Positions 25,173 through 36,583 of a stretch of DNA of 64,000 bases are shown one piece after another. The DNA comes from Sapria himalayana (taxonomy: Eukaryota > Streptophyta > Magnoliopsida > Malpighiales > Rafflesiaceae), in assembly GCA_029783825.1 (NCBI GenBank), contig JAREIK010000502.1:224396-288395 (forward strand), written 5' to 3'. The translations under genes were made by a program, and so were the position numbers. The first letter of the stretch is position 1, and each line of letters begins with the position of its first letter. The notes under the pieces were generated by a model that was not told where the DNA came from, searched no databases, and saw only the letters and a program-made list of their open reading frames with translations.

Positions 25173-26290
25173 GTTATACATATATAGTTAAACAAAATAT
25201 TGTATGTTATTATACATGTAATTATAAATATAGTTTCACATGATTATACATATAGTTACACATAGAGTTATGCTTATATTTATACAAGTAGGAATATACA
25301 TTTTTTTCATATAATTTTATATATTTATAAATATAGTTTTGTATTGGTATAGATATAGTAACATACATTTTTATATATTAATATATAAACATGTATATTA
25401 AATATATGTTGTAAATTATATATTTAAATATAGTTATGTATAAAGTTTTTATAGTTATACATATAGTAAGATACAATTATTTATAGTTATATGTTGTTAT
25501 ACATATAGTATATATAGTTATAATTAGTTATATATAGTTAAACAAATAGTTATATATAGATATATTCATAAAAGTAGTTATAAGTAGTTATACATAAATG
25601 TATACAAATTTATAAACAAATATATAGATTTATATATATGTATACATATTTACAAATATAGTTATATTTAATTATATACAGTTTTATATAGTTATACAAA
25701 TATTTATAGATAGTTATACACATATAGTTAAACATAATGTTATATGTTGTTATACATGTAATTATAAATATCATTACATGTGGTTATACATTTAGTTACA
25801 CATATAGTTATACTTATATTTATAAATATAGGTATATATATTTTTTCATATTATTTTATATATTTATAGATATAGTTATGTATAGGCATAGATATAGTAA
25901 AATACATTTTTATATACTAATTTATAAAAATGTATATTAAATATATGTTGTAAATTACATATTTAAATATAATTATGTACAAAGTTGTTATAGTTATACA
26001 TATAGTAGATACAATTATTTATAGTTATATGTTATTATACATATGGTATATATAGTTATAAATAGTTATATATAGTTAAACATATAGTTATATATAGATA
26101 TATTCATACCAAGTAGTTATAAGTAGTCATACATAAATGTATACGAAGTTATAAACATATATATATAGATTTACATATATGTATACATAGTTACAAATAT
26201 AGTTATATATAATTATATAAAGTTTTATATAGTTATACAAATATTTATATATAGTTATACACATATATTTAAACATAATGTTGTATGTTT
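25173..26290 (+). repeat. 540-bp tandem repeat, two copies plus a stub
   Basis: GTTATACA.ATATAGTTAAAC recurs at 25173 and 25713 and in mutated form at 26254, giving 540- and 541-bp periods. The units are AT-rich and full of ATAGTTATA words. A partial third locus lies at 8680-9115. The array breaks at about 26290 into gene-fragment flank. Confidence 0.9.
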
Positions 26291-26549
26291 TTTTTGGATC
26301 AATGCTTCTTAACCTCAAATTTCTTTCAAACACTATTATGCTAGGTCAAAATACAAATCCCATGTGTTCATGTACATACGTGAGAGGGCATGTACACTTC
26401 AAACAAAAAATAAACAACTATCAGCAATATCTAAAGCCATCTATCCTATCAACAAGAAACAACAAATAAATTAACAGGCTCCATACACATTACTCACACT
26501 ATTATCATTGAATGAAAATAATAATAGGCTAAAATAAGAAGGCAGTCAT

Positions 26550-27089
26550 CTAGCAATTTTTTTGTATACACTTCTGTTCAAAAAACATGATGTACTCCAA
26601 GGTTACCCATCTAGAGTCATGCCATCTTGGCCCTCCAACCAAAAGGATAACCTGAATCTTGGCATCAAATAGGTCAAGCCAAGGTTGCAAATGCATGTCA
26701 GTTCTAAAATGGATATTCACTAGGTTTAGCAGGATCATGCTTCACTCTGAAATTAACAGGCAAAGGAAATGCATGAGAAATCGGTCAGGGATCTTATTGC
26801 TGATGGCCAAGTAAAGATGGAAGGGCCATACAATCACTGGGAACAATCGAAATACTTGCAACTAGTGAGGTTGGAATGTGAGTTGATGGCGGTCTAGTAG
26901 GCTTTAAAGTAGATGGACTGAGAAGTTCATTGTCCTATGGGCACCAATTGGGCATGTCATCATCATTGTCAAAGAGTTTCTACTATGGCATTCTGTTCAG
27001 GAGAACATGTTTCTCTTTCAAACTTAGCAGTGCATGAACCTTGCATTCGCTAACTTGTTTGTGCGTGGGAATCAGTTGAGTAGAGACAA
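26550..27089 (-). pseudogene. Unidentified plant gene fragment, 3' part, cut by CACTA
   Basis: Minus-strand exon-like blocks run LSLKEKHVLLNRM, LFDNDDDMPNWCP and LPSLLGHQQ, then after a plausible acceptor (TTAATTTCAG) FRVKHDPAKPSEYPF, ending in PWLDLFDAKIQVILLVGGPR in another frame. The acidic DDDMPNWCP motif resembles the end of plant SPOC/TFIIS-type proteins, but this is a weak resemblance. Several in-frame stops are present. The sequence continues across the CACTA insertion at 31610-32640 as the upstream part of the same gene. Confidence 0.45.
27087..27089. other. Target-site duplication CAA, left
   Basis: CAA directly precedes the CACTAC terminus at 27090 and is repeated at 31610-31612. 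Three bases is the expected CACTA target duplication length. Confidence 0.85.
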
Positions 27090-27109
27090 CACTACAAGAA
27101 AATATCAAT

Positions 27110-28170
27110 TTAGCTAGGAAATTTTAGCTAGGGATCAATCACTAGCTAAATTGTAAGAGATTAGCAAGGGAATAGCAAGGGATTTATAATTTTTTTTGGG
27201 GAAAAAAATAGCAACGGATTAGCGACAGAAAATATCTTGAAAATTCAGCTCAAAAAAAAGTGGGGATTTTAGTGATGGATTTAGCGACAGAATAGTGACG
27301 GAAAATTTTCATAAATTCTGCTCAAAAAAAGAGGGGATTTTAGCGCCGAATATTGCAATGGAATATACCTCGCTAATAAAAGCATGAAATTAGTGACGGA
27401 ATTAGCGACAGATTTTCCTTAGCTAATTTTTAGCGATGGAATTAGCGATGGATTTTCCCTTACTAATAAAATCTATGATTTAGCGATAGATTTTCCCTTG
27501 CTAATAAAATCCATTATTTAGCATCGGATTTAGCAACGGATTTTTTGTTGCTAATAAAATCCATGATTTAGCGTTGGATTTAGCGACGGATTTAGCGATT
27601 GAGTTTCCCTTGCTAATAAAATCCATGATTTAGCAATGGATTTAGCGATGGATTTTTCCTTACTAATAAAATCCATGATTTAGAGACAGACTTAACTGAC
27701 GAATTTTCTCTTGCTAATAAAATCCATGTTTTAGCGATGGATTTTTCCTTGCTAATAAAATTCATGATTTAGCGACAGATTTAGCAATGGATTTTCCCTT
27801 GCTAATAAAATCTCTGATTTAGTGACAGATTTATCGATGGATTTAGCAACAGATTTTCCCTTGCTAATATAATCCATGATTTAGCAATAGATTTAGTGAT
27901 GGATTTTCCCTTGTTAATAAAATCCATGATTTAATGATGGGTTTAGAGACGGACTATCCCTAGGTAATAAAATCTATATTTTAGCTACTGATTTAGCGAG
28001 CGAATATCCCCAACTAATAAAATCCATAAATTAGTGATGGATTTAGTGATGGAATTTCAGTAGAAAATAAAATCCTTAATTTTGCTATGGATTTAGGGAT
28101 GGAATTTCCCTAGATAATTAAATTCATAATTTAGCTATAAATTTAGTGACGGTATTTCCCTAGCCATTAT
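27110..28170. repeat. Left subterminal repeats of the CACTA element
   Basis: About 20 imperfect units combining TTAGCGATGGATTTAGCGA with TTTTCCCTTGCTAATAAAAT. Such arrays are the usual binding region of the element-encoded accessory protein in En/Spm; that role is inferred here. Confidence 0.85.
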
Positions 28171-28174
28171 TTAA

Positions 28175-28965
28175 TTATATAATTTTTTTTATTTATTATT
28201 TGTATTAAAATTTTATTTAATTTTGTTTATTAAATTTATGTTATTAGTCTATAGATGAGCAATCCTTGAAACACATATTCTCTTCGTAAAATAAAAAAAT
28301 TGATATTATAAATATTCAATTTAAAATATATAAAAATACAAAAAAGAATTATATTAATAAGGACTAAAATAACTATTTTTATGATGTATTAATTTTTTAA
28401 AAAATTATACAAACAATTTTTCTAAAATTTTTATTTAAGAAATTAAAGAATTTAAATTAAAGTAACATTAAAAAATTAATTCATTAAGTATAATAATTTT
28501 TACAATAATTTAAAAATTAAATCAACATACATTAAAATTTATACTAATTTAAATATAAATTAATTCAATGTATGATAAAATAAAAAATATTTTCAAAAAT
28601 ATCTGAATTGACAAATAAACTAGTAAATATTAATATTATTATAAGTATTAAAAATTTTATGATTATAGATAACTTTTAAAAAATTAAATAATACAAATCT
28701 TGAAAAACTTGAAATATAATAAAAATATAATTTTTTTCAATAAAGTTAAAAGAAAATAAAATAATAATTATAAATAAATATATAGATGTTTAATCCTACT
28801 AAAATTTATAAAAATCAAATAATTGAGTAATTTTTTTACAATTAGCTTTAAATATTAATTTTTTATTTTATATTATCTAAGTAAAAATAAATATGAATTC
28901 TTAAAAATTTATAACCATAAAATATAAATTTTTATAGATTTTTTAACATTAAAGTATTTTATAAC
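28175..28965 (-). mobile_element. CACTA AT-rich inner segment, copy B
   Basis: Reverse-complement counterpart of 18400-19285 and 34070-35125. Non-coding. Confidence 0.75.
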
Positions 28966-28969
28966 TTTT

Positions 28970-29260
28970 AGGTGAGTGGCTAGAAGACAAATCAGACCCG
29001 CGGTCTTTTTTGCGGGAGGGGCGAAGCGAGGGGGACACGGGACAAACCCGTGCTGGTGTGCCGTGCCACGGGCACCGAACCATGCTGGTTCAGGAACGGC
29101 ACGGCACGGGTTAGGCATGGCACGGTACGGCTCGTGCCTTACCCAGGCACGGCATGGGCCAGGGCACGGTATTTTTCCTTGCTGGGCCGGCCCAGGCATG
29201 ACTGAACTGTGCCGTGCCTTGTGCCGGGCCAGGCTGGGCCGGCCCGATTGACACCTCTAG
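28970..29260. mobile_element. hAT-type end nested in the CACTA element
   Basis: GC-rich GGCACGGCACGGG and GGGCCGGCCC zones end with GATTGACACCTCTAG at 29246-29260, the same terminus as at 59401-59412. The left end is not recognisable, so it may be a truncated or degraded insertion. Composition contrasts sharply with the AT-rich neighbours. Open frames here follow from GC content. Confidence 0.7.
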
Positions 29261-29264
29261 CTTC

Positions 29265-29555
29265 ATCAGCTGCAACGACAGCACCTGCAACATAAGCTAC
29301 AGCGGCAGCTGTAGTGGTAGTAGTGGTGGCGGCAAGGGAAGCAGCAACAACATCGGTAGCTATGGTAGCATCAGTGGCAGTAGCAGCAGCGACAGTTGAA
29401 GTAGCGGCAGTAGCAGTGACAACACCGGTAGCGACAGAAGTAGCAGTGGCAACAAAAGTAGTGGCTGCGGTATTGGAAGTGGCCACGGCAGCAGCATCAG
29501 CAGCAGGAGTGGCATCAGTAGTGAGAGTAGTAGCAACGACAACAAATGCGGTATA
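29265..29555 (+). repeat. Imperfect trinucleotide repeat (GCA/GTA/ACA)
   Basis: AGCAGC, GGTAGC and GGCAGT triplets. Reverse-complement copy of 8434-8632. Confidence 0.85.
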
Positions 29556-29745
29556 TACATACTGTATATAGTCAGTATATGCATACATATAATACTACAG
29601 TATTTTATGTACATATATATTGAGTATATATTTGTACCCAGTATATATGTACACATAATACTACAGTTTATGTGTACATATACAGTAGTAATATATGTAC
29701 GAGTGAAATGCTAGAATATATGTACATATTTACTACAGCAATATA
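29556..29745. repeat. Palindromic ATATAC array
   Basis: Starts at the border word GCGGTATATACATACTG and contains TATGTACATATATATTG-type units. Counterpart of 8226-8433. Confidence 0.85.
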
Positions 29746-29749
29746 TATT

Positions 29750-30300
29750 TATCAAAACATAGTTTTATTTATTTATTTTGATTTGATTTGGTGGTTTAAA
29801 TTTCATACAAATATGGTGCCACATTGTTTCCTATACGAATCTTGTATAAGCAAAGACATATTTCAACAAACATGAAGCACCGTGACTCGGACAGCATTTT
29901 AGCCGCTGAAAGTTGGTGGTCAGAGAAGCAGTGGGAGATGAAGCAACATCAATGCATTGATAGATTATACTTTATGCATAGTCTGTAGATACATTGATTA
30001 ATAAGATGTAATATAATTTTATTATTTTTTTGTTTTAGTTATTTAAAATATTGTATTAGAATAAGTTATTGAATGATTTTTTTTAATTTAAAATTTTCAT
30101 TTATAGTTTCTATTTTTATTAAATTTAATTTTAAAATATTAAATTATTTTATTAAATTTTTGTTGAAAATGTATGACATTCAACTGTAATTTTTGTTTGT
30201 TCATGTCTATAATAACTATTTTTATATATCTGTTAATATGTTTGTGTTTCTCCAACATTTTTGGGTAGAGTTTTAGCCTATTATAGGTATGTAAAAAGCT
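29750..30300. mobile_element. CACTA-family inner segment
   Basis: 29750-30110 is the reverse complement of 7860-8220, with the conserved TAGATACATTGATTAATAAG block. 30130-30300 is the reverse complement of 7680-7860 and of part of 21990-22110. No reading frame. Confidence 0.75.
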
Positions 30301-30302
30301 TT

Positions 30303-30572
30303 TATCATCAGCGGTATCCGCGGCAAGCGGCGGTGGTAGTGGCGGTCGTAGTGGTGGTGGTAGCGACGGTAGTAGCGGCAGTGCCAGAGGCGGCGGCGGT
30401 GGCGGCGCCGACGACAGTGGCGGTGAAAGCGGCGACAACGGTAGCAGTGGCAGTGACGGTAGCAGTAGCAGCGGAGACGGCAGTGGCCATAGCAGCAGTG
30501 GTATTGGCAGTGACAACGGCAACGGCATTAGTGGTAGGAGTGGCAGCGGGAGCAGTAACAACAGCACCAAAA
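30303..30572 (+). repeat. Imperfect trinucleotide repeat (GGC/GGT/AGC)
   Basis: GGCGGT, AGTGGC and GACGGT triplets; strong purine bias on the plus strand. Follows the word TAGGTATGTAAAAAGCTTTT, so the repeat begins at a fixed point of the shared segment. Confidence 0.85.
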
Positions 30573-31150
30573 GAGATATATACGTACGAATAAAGTCACT
30601 ATATACATACATTTAATACTGTAGTATTTTATCTACGTATATACTGAGTTTATTTGTACTTAGTTTATATTTACACATAATACTACTATTTATATGTACA
30701 TATACTATAGTAATATATATACGAGTGAAAAGCTAGTATATATTTACATATATACTACATGATTATATATGTATCAAAACATAACTTAACACATTGTTCC
30801 TCATACAAAGCTTCTATAAGTGATTGGATTTTTAACTTAACATAACGTGACGTGACTCGGACAGCTTTGTCGTAGTATAAAAATGATGATCGGAGTATTA
30901 GAGGGAGAGAAAGCAACGTTAATGAATGGATATATTATACATTATGTACTATCGGTAGATACATTGATGAATAAGATCAAATAAAAGTTTGTTATTTTTT
31001 TGTTTCAATTATGTAAAATATTTAATTTACATAAAGAGTTTAAATGATTTATTTTTGTTTATTATAAATTATGTATAGTTTCAATTTTTATTCAATTTGA
31101 TATAAAAATATTAAATTATTTAATTAAAAAATTTTAAAAATTTTTAAAAT
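30573..31150. mobile_element. Palindromic array and CACTA inner segment
   Basis: 30575-30770 holds TACGTATATACTGAG-type palindromes. 30780-31140 repeats the 29750-30110 block (GATACATTGATGAATAAGAT near 30957), now leading to the right terminus of the element. Confidence 0.8.
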
Positions 31151-31179
31151 TTTTAAATTATGAAATTATTTTTGAAAAT

Positions 31180-31605
31180 ATAATGGCTAGGGAAAATTCC
31201 CTTGATAAATTAGAAAGGGAAAAAATTTCTAGCTAAATTAGCTAGGGAATTTTCCCTAGCTAATTTAGCGATGGATATTCCATCGCTAAAGTTATTTGCT
31301 ATGGACTATATCAGTCGCTAAAATTTATAGACCAGCACTTACTCGGGAATTGTCCGTCGTTATTTTTGTTTAGTGATGGAATATCTCATTTATCTATCTA
31401 ATTTAGCTATGCAATTTTTCTTTTTTAGCAAGGAATTTTTTCATTGCTAACTTTTAAGCTAGGGGCACTTCTGTCACTATAATCAAGCAAGAAGCACGTT
31501 AGATAGGAAACCGATCCATCGGTAATTCATCGCTATATCCGTTTAGCGACGGAAATTACTCATTTAGTTAGGGAATTCTCCCTAGCAATATGGGATTTTT
31601 TTTGT
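31180..31605. repeat. Right subterminal repeats of the CACTA element
   Basis: Units with CTAGCTAAATTAGCTAGGGA and ATTTAGCGATGGA in both orientations, ending in TTTTTTTTGTAGTG. Confidence 0.85.
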
Positions 31606-31609
31606 AGTG

Positions 31610-31612
31610 CAA
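31610..31612. other. Target-site duplication CAA, right
   Basis: Follows the GTAGTG terminus at 31609 and equals 27087-27089. Confidence 0.85.
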
Positions 31613-32640
31613 GTGGAGGAAACCTTTCAAAGAAAAATTAATATGGCACACTTTGAGGAGTTTCCATTGACTAGAATGGTGTCAAGGACTTGGTCAATGA
31701 ACAATCAAGATTATCAAAATCACTACCAGAATATTTCTTGAGATCGAGTCGTAGCATTCAACATTTTGCCTCATGAAGAAAGAGAAGTATCAGAAGCATT
31801 TCCAAAATCAAAGTCAGGAAGATCATCGTAATCATTTGCAGCCATTTGCTTTCTACCAGCATAACCTAATGAAAGTAAGGCAACCATATGAACATGAGGA
31901 GCTACTCCAATGGTTTGCCTGCCAATTGTTGAAGTAGTTTCGACTTGTCATAGTCTTGCAAATGTAGGTAGTGAGGATGAATCATAAATTGAAGAAATTT
32001 GGGATTGTTCTGTCATTGAGAAACAGTTGGTGAGGCAAAGATAGTCTATCGTAAAAAAAGGCTGTTGATCAGAATGAGGTTGACTCATCTGGATATTCAT
32101 GGAATTGATGTCAGTGTTTCCACTAGCACCATGAAGGGATTAATCAGCTATTTTGCCTATTGTTTGAGAAGCATCAAGAGAGTTGTGAGGTTTGTCACTT
32201 AAAGAGGCAATCTAGCTCTCATATGCTTTAACAATTTGGGGTGATTATCATTGACAGTCATGCCCTTAAAAAATCCATGCTTAGCAAGTATGGTGATTAT
32301 GGTATGGCTTCAAGGGTAGACATAAAAATCAATACTCTATGAAAGTTGTGCAAAGCCAACCCTCTCATCTTTCTTGTACCCTCTTGCAGCCTCTTTCATG
32401 CTTGCCGGTTCAGAGTTTGACTTTGTTCTAAATCTCTCATTAGCATCCTAACATGTCAAGAATGATAGAGACATTCTAATTCAACGATCAAAGAATGCAT
32501 ATCATGTTTTTGTGTAAGCAAATAATGAGCAATGAAATGTCACTCACTATGACCATGGTACACAAACTCATGATGAATAATAGGGTTCGAAGAAGTAAAA
32601 TAACTAGACATTAAAAAATGATATAGTTTCATTTTGCTGA
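31610..32640 (-). pseudogene. Unidentified plant gene fragment, 5' part, cut by CACTA
   Basis: The minus strand keeps one frame for long stretches: SSYFTSSNP, HEFVYHGH, FIAHYLLTQKHDMHSLIVEL, HVRMLMRDLEQSQTLNRQA, GTRKMRGLALHNFHRV, IFMSTLEAIP, QPHSDQQPFFTIDYLC, IGVAPHVHMVALLSLGYAGR and NDYDDLPDFDFGNASD. Many interrupting stops are TAG or TGA where tryptophan or arginine would fit, as expected from methylated-cytosine decay. The acidic YDDLPDFDF block recalls plant SPOC-domain proteins, but I cannot confirm it. The fragment continues beyond the CACTA insertion at 26550-27089. A second copy of its start lies at 20450-20720. Confidence 0.5.
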
Positions 32641-34065
32641 GTAAGGGTAGAAAGTGTTACCTCAAATCAAATGCTCCTACATATAAGATAAGCGATGAAG
32701 AGTAAGCATTAAACAATAAATATATAAACAACTTTAAGAGCTAGCACACATTCTAGTGATTTGAAATCCTTTAAAAATTAAAAAGAATAATTATTAAAAA
32801 AACATCACACTTTTATAAATATACAAGTGTTTAGATATAATGTTGTGTTTAAAATATTTTTATAAATGTTACATATATATAATTATATATTTGTAACACT
32901 TTTATAAATATTATATTGTATATATATCACATTTATATAAACATTATAAATATTTTATATTTATATAAAAATTTATATGTTATATAAATGTTTACAAAAA
33001 TGTATAAATATTTTATATGTTATATAAATGTTATATAAAAAATATATATAAATGGATAGTTTTATGTAAATGGTGCAAAATATTTATAAACATTTATACA
33101 TATGTATAAATATTTATATATAATAATATATGCTTATATAAACATATCAATGTTTATATATAATGTAATATGTTTATATATATTAAAGTATAGACATTTA
33201 TATATAATGTCATATGATTATATAAATGTATAAAAGTTTATAAATACTGATTTCTATCTATAATATTTTTGGAGACAAAAAAATAGAACCCATAAACAAT
33301 GGTTTTGTTTTAAAAATTACAGAAGCAGAAAACATTAAGCATACTTTATTTATTAAGTAATAAAAGCAGAAAACATTAAACATAATTTTTTTATTAAGTT
33401 ACAGAAGCAGAAAACATTAAGCATAAATTTTTTTTATTAACTTACAAATGCAAAAAACAAAATGTACATTTTATATTTAAAATCTATAAAATCCTAATTT
33501 TTTAAATAGTTAAAGAACAAAGTTTACACTAACCATTTTCTATTTCATTAATGGCGGAGAGTTAACATCATATAAGTGATGTGAAAATAGAAGAAAGAAG
33601 AAGAAAATTGGAGGAAAATAAAAAAAATAAAAACTTAATATTCTGTATAAACCAAACTTTGCCATTGGTAATGAAATTGAGAGAGACATAGAAATGTATA
33701 TAGTATTTTGAAGAAGAAGATCAATGATAATATTACTTGGTAACAAGAAGAGTCTGAATTTGCTGGTTGCTCATATAGTCTAGTTTAGCTTCTCCTCTCT
33801 TTCTTTTCGAAAGATAGAAAAAATGTTTGTGATTGAAAATTCGTGAGCATTTTTTTTCACGGAATTAAGTGATTGAATTTGTCTCTTTTTTTTATATTAA
33901 AAAAAGAGACAAAATATACAAGTAAACTAAAATTATAAAAATTAAATAATTTAAATAAAAAAAAATGAAATAGATTTTTTTAACCATAAATGATATTATT
34001 TCATAAATAAATAAATTAATAATATATAATAATAAAGTATTTGATATATATATATATATATATAT
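32640..34065. other. No gene; AT arrays and a 42-bp tandem repeat
   Basis: 32810-33245 is a dense array of TATAAATGTTATATAAA-type words. 33319-33460 has four units of about 41-43 bp carrying GCAGAAAACATTAAGCAT (at 33325, 33366 and 33407, with a decayed one at 33450). 33480-34065 is AT-rich with a TA run at 34048-34071. Confidence 0.7.
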
Positions 34066-34069
34066 ATAT

Positions 34070-35569
34070 ATCTAATGGTTATAAATTTTTAAGAATTCAA
34101 TTTAATTTTTATGATATAATATGAAATAATTATAAAAGAATAAAATTTCATATTATTTGATATAATTTATAATTTATATAATTTTAAAAATTATTTAAAG
34201 CTTAGATGATCATTAAAAAATGTAATATTTATTATTTTAATAAAAAGTAGAATATTATAAGTTAATAGTAAAGATCTTACTCAATTGTTTAATTCTTATA
34301 AATTTGAGTATGGACAAAAAAAATTGAATTAAAATCAACTTAGGGTCAGTTAGGTAGCACTTTTTAAAAGTGTTGATAGGCAAAAAAATAATTTAAGTAT
34401 TTTAAGGACAACAAAATTTAATTAGTAATATTTTAAATAATTCTTTTTCAAACCCTAAAAAAACAATTGAAGTGTTCTTTTAATAACCACGATGTGATAT
34501 TTATTTTTTAAATCATCAAAATTTTTTTGATGTAATTAAAAGATCTATGTATTTATCTTTAAATATCAATTTATTTTCTTTAAGATTTAAAAAAAATTTG
34601 AATTTTTTTCCTAAATTTTTAAATGTTTTTTTAAATAATTTTTTAAAATATAACTATAATCATTAAAATTTTTTTTTATATTTTAAATAATATAAATATT
34701 TATCTATTTATTCATTAATTCAAATATTTTTATAATTTTTCTTATTTAATCATATAATTATATAATTTACCTTTTTAGTAGTAGTAATTTTTTTATATGT
34801 TCATTAATTAATAAAAATATCTTACAAAAAGATTATAATTATATATTTAATTATTTAATGTTTTTTTAAAAAATATTTTTAATTATCATAATTAAATATT
34901 TCAGAAAAATAATTTGTATACTTTTTAAAATATTTTATTTAATTATTATTAATATAACTTTTTATTTGTATTTATATAATTTTGAAATTATTTTTTTATA
35001 ATATCCTTTTTTAATAATTATATGAGGTGAATGTGTCTTTCAAGAAATGCTCATCCATAGGTCATGGGATACATTTTAATATACAAAATTACATAAAAAA
35101 TTAAAATAAATAATATAAAAAAATTAAAATAATTAAAGATTAGCGATGGAAATTATTCCCAACATAAAAGCTAGGGAAAAATATCTAGCTAAATGCATAT
35201 ATTTTGTAAAAATTATCATTTAAGGTATAATCACTTGCAAAAAATATAAAAGGGAAAAAAATATTCATATAATGATAATGTCTCGATCAAATTAGCTATA
35301 AAGAATTTGTCGCTAATTTCGTCGCTAAATTTCCCACATTTAATTGTGGGGAAATCAATGAAAAATTAGAGACGGATTATGTCACGATCTAATTAGCTAG
35401 GGAAATCCATCGCTAATTCCTTTGCAAATTCCATTGCTATATTTCCTGCTTTTCAAATGCAAGGAAATTTAGAAAAAAAAAATTGCTGCGGATAATCTCT
35501 TATTCTAATTAGCTAGAGAATTTCCGAAGCTAAATTTCACTATATAAATTGACATTTTTTCATAGTGGA
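34070..35569 (+). mobile_element. CACTA end fragment (left type), terminus at 35569
   Basis: 34070-35125 is the AT-rich inner segment (copy C). 35130-35560 has decayed TAGCTAGGGA and TCGCTAA subterminal words. The end TTTTTTCATAGTG reads CACTATGAAAAAA in reverse complement, a CACTA-type terminus. The GATA tract begins right after it. The partner end is not found, so the element is truncated. Confidence 0.75.
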
Positions 35570-35935
35570 CATAATGATTGATAGATTGAAAGACATATTG
35601 ATAGATAATTTGATAGAAAGATAGATGGATAGATCGATTGATAGATAGATAAATAGATAGACATATAAATAGACATATAAATAGACAGATAGATAGACAA
35701 ATAGATAGAGTAATAGATAGACAAATGATAGAGAGATTATTAACTAATAGATAGATAGACATATAGGTAGTTAGATATTTAGATAGATAGATAAATATAA
35801 AGATTGATAGATAGGTTGATAGATAAATAGTAATATAGATAGATAAATAGATAGAAGATAGATAGAAAGATAGGTAGACATATAGTTAGACAGATAGTTA
35901 GATAGATAAATAAATAAGTAGATAGATAGATAGAT

Positions 35936-35939
<4 letters not shown>

Positions 35940-35996
<57 letters not shown>
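35940..35996 (-). repeat. (TA)n(CA)n compound microsatellite
   Basis: TA repeats to about 35974, then CA repeats. Same order as 4980-5027. Confidence 0.95.
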
Positions 35997-36418
35997 GATA
36001 TATAAACAAATAGATCGATAGACAAATCAAAAAAGTGAAATAGAAAGATAGATAGGTAGAAAGATAGACAGACAAACAAATAGGCAGATAGGCTGCCAGT
36101 GAGATTGGTAGACAGTCATGTAGGTAGATAGATAGACAGACAAATAAAGGGATAGATAGATAGATAGATAGACTGATAGACAAACAAACAAATAGAAAGA
36201 CATATATAGACAAGAAAGACAAATAGGCATATAAACTAACAATATAATAGACAAATTGATAAATAGATTTATAGACATCAAGATAGATAGATAGATAGAT
36301 TGATTGATTGATAAACATAATGATAGACAAATTGATAGACATTATGATATAGAGATTTATAGATAGATTGATAAACAGATTGAGAGATAGGTTGATAGAC
36401 AGATTAATAAATAGATGG

Positions 36419-36449
<31 letters not shown>

Positions 36450-36532
36450 GCTAGATAGATAGACAAATAGATAGACATATTATTAGAAATATAGACAAAT
36501 AGATAAATAGATATTTAGATAAAGAGATATAA

Positions 36533-36537
<5 letters not shown>

Positions 36538-36581
<44 letters not shown>
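36538..36581. repeat. (TA)n microsatellite in the GATA tract
   Basis: About 22 uninterrupted TA units. A similar but shorter run is at 45569-45597. Confidence 0.9.

Positions 36582-36583
<2 letters not shown>

Larger units (their letters stand above)
27090..31609. mobile_element. Non-autonomous CACTA (En/Spm) element, 4,520 bp
   Basis: The left end is CACTACAAGAAAATATCAAT. The right end, as reverse complement, is CACTACAAAAAAAATCCCAT. CAA flanks both sides. Subterminal repeats (27110-28170 and 31180-31600) carry the TAGCTAGGGA and TAGCGACGGA words typical of the family. The interior holds no transposase. From left to right it has an AT-rich segment, a hAT-type end, a trinucleotide repeat, a palindromic ATATAC array, a shared segment, then a second trinucleotide repeat and array. 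It inserted into an already existing gene fragment and needs a transposase supplied from elsewhere. Confidence 0.9.

Noticed and set aside
28909..29293. GC-rich frames with Gly/Pro/Ala/His composition
   Set aside because: They lie in a hAT subterminal zone where high GC removes stops in all frames.
29139..30612. Ala/Thr/Val-, Leu- and Pro-rich frames on both strands
   Set aside because: Composition of trinucleotide repeats, with overlapping open frames on both strands.
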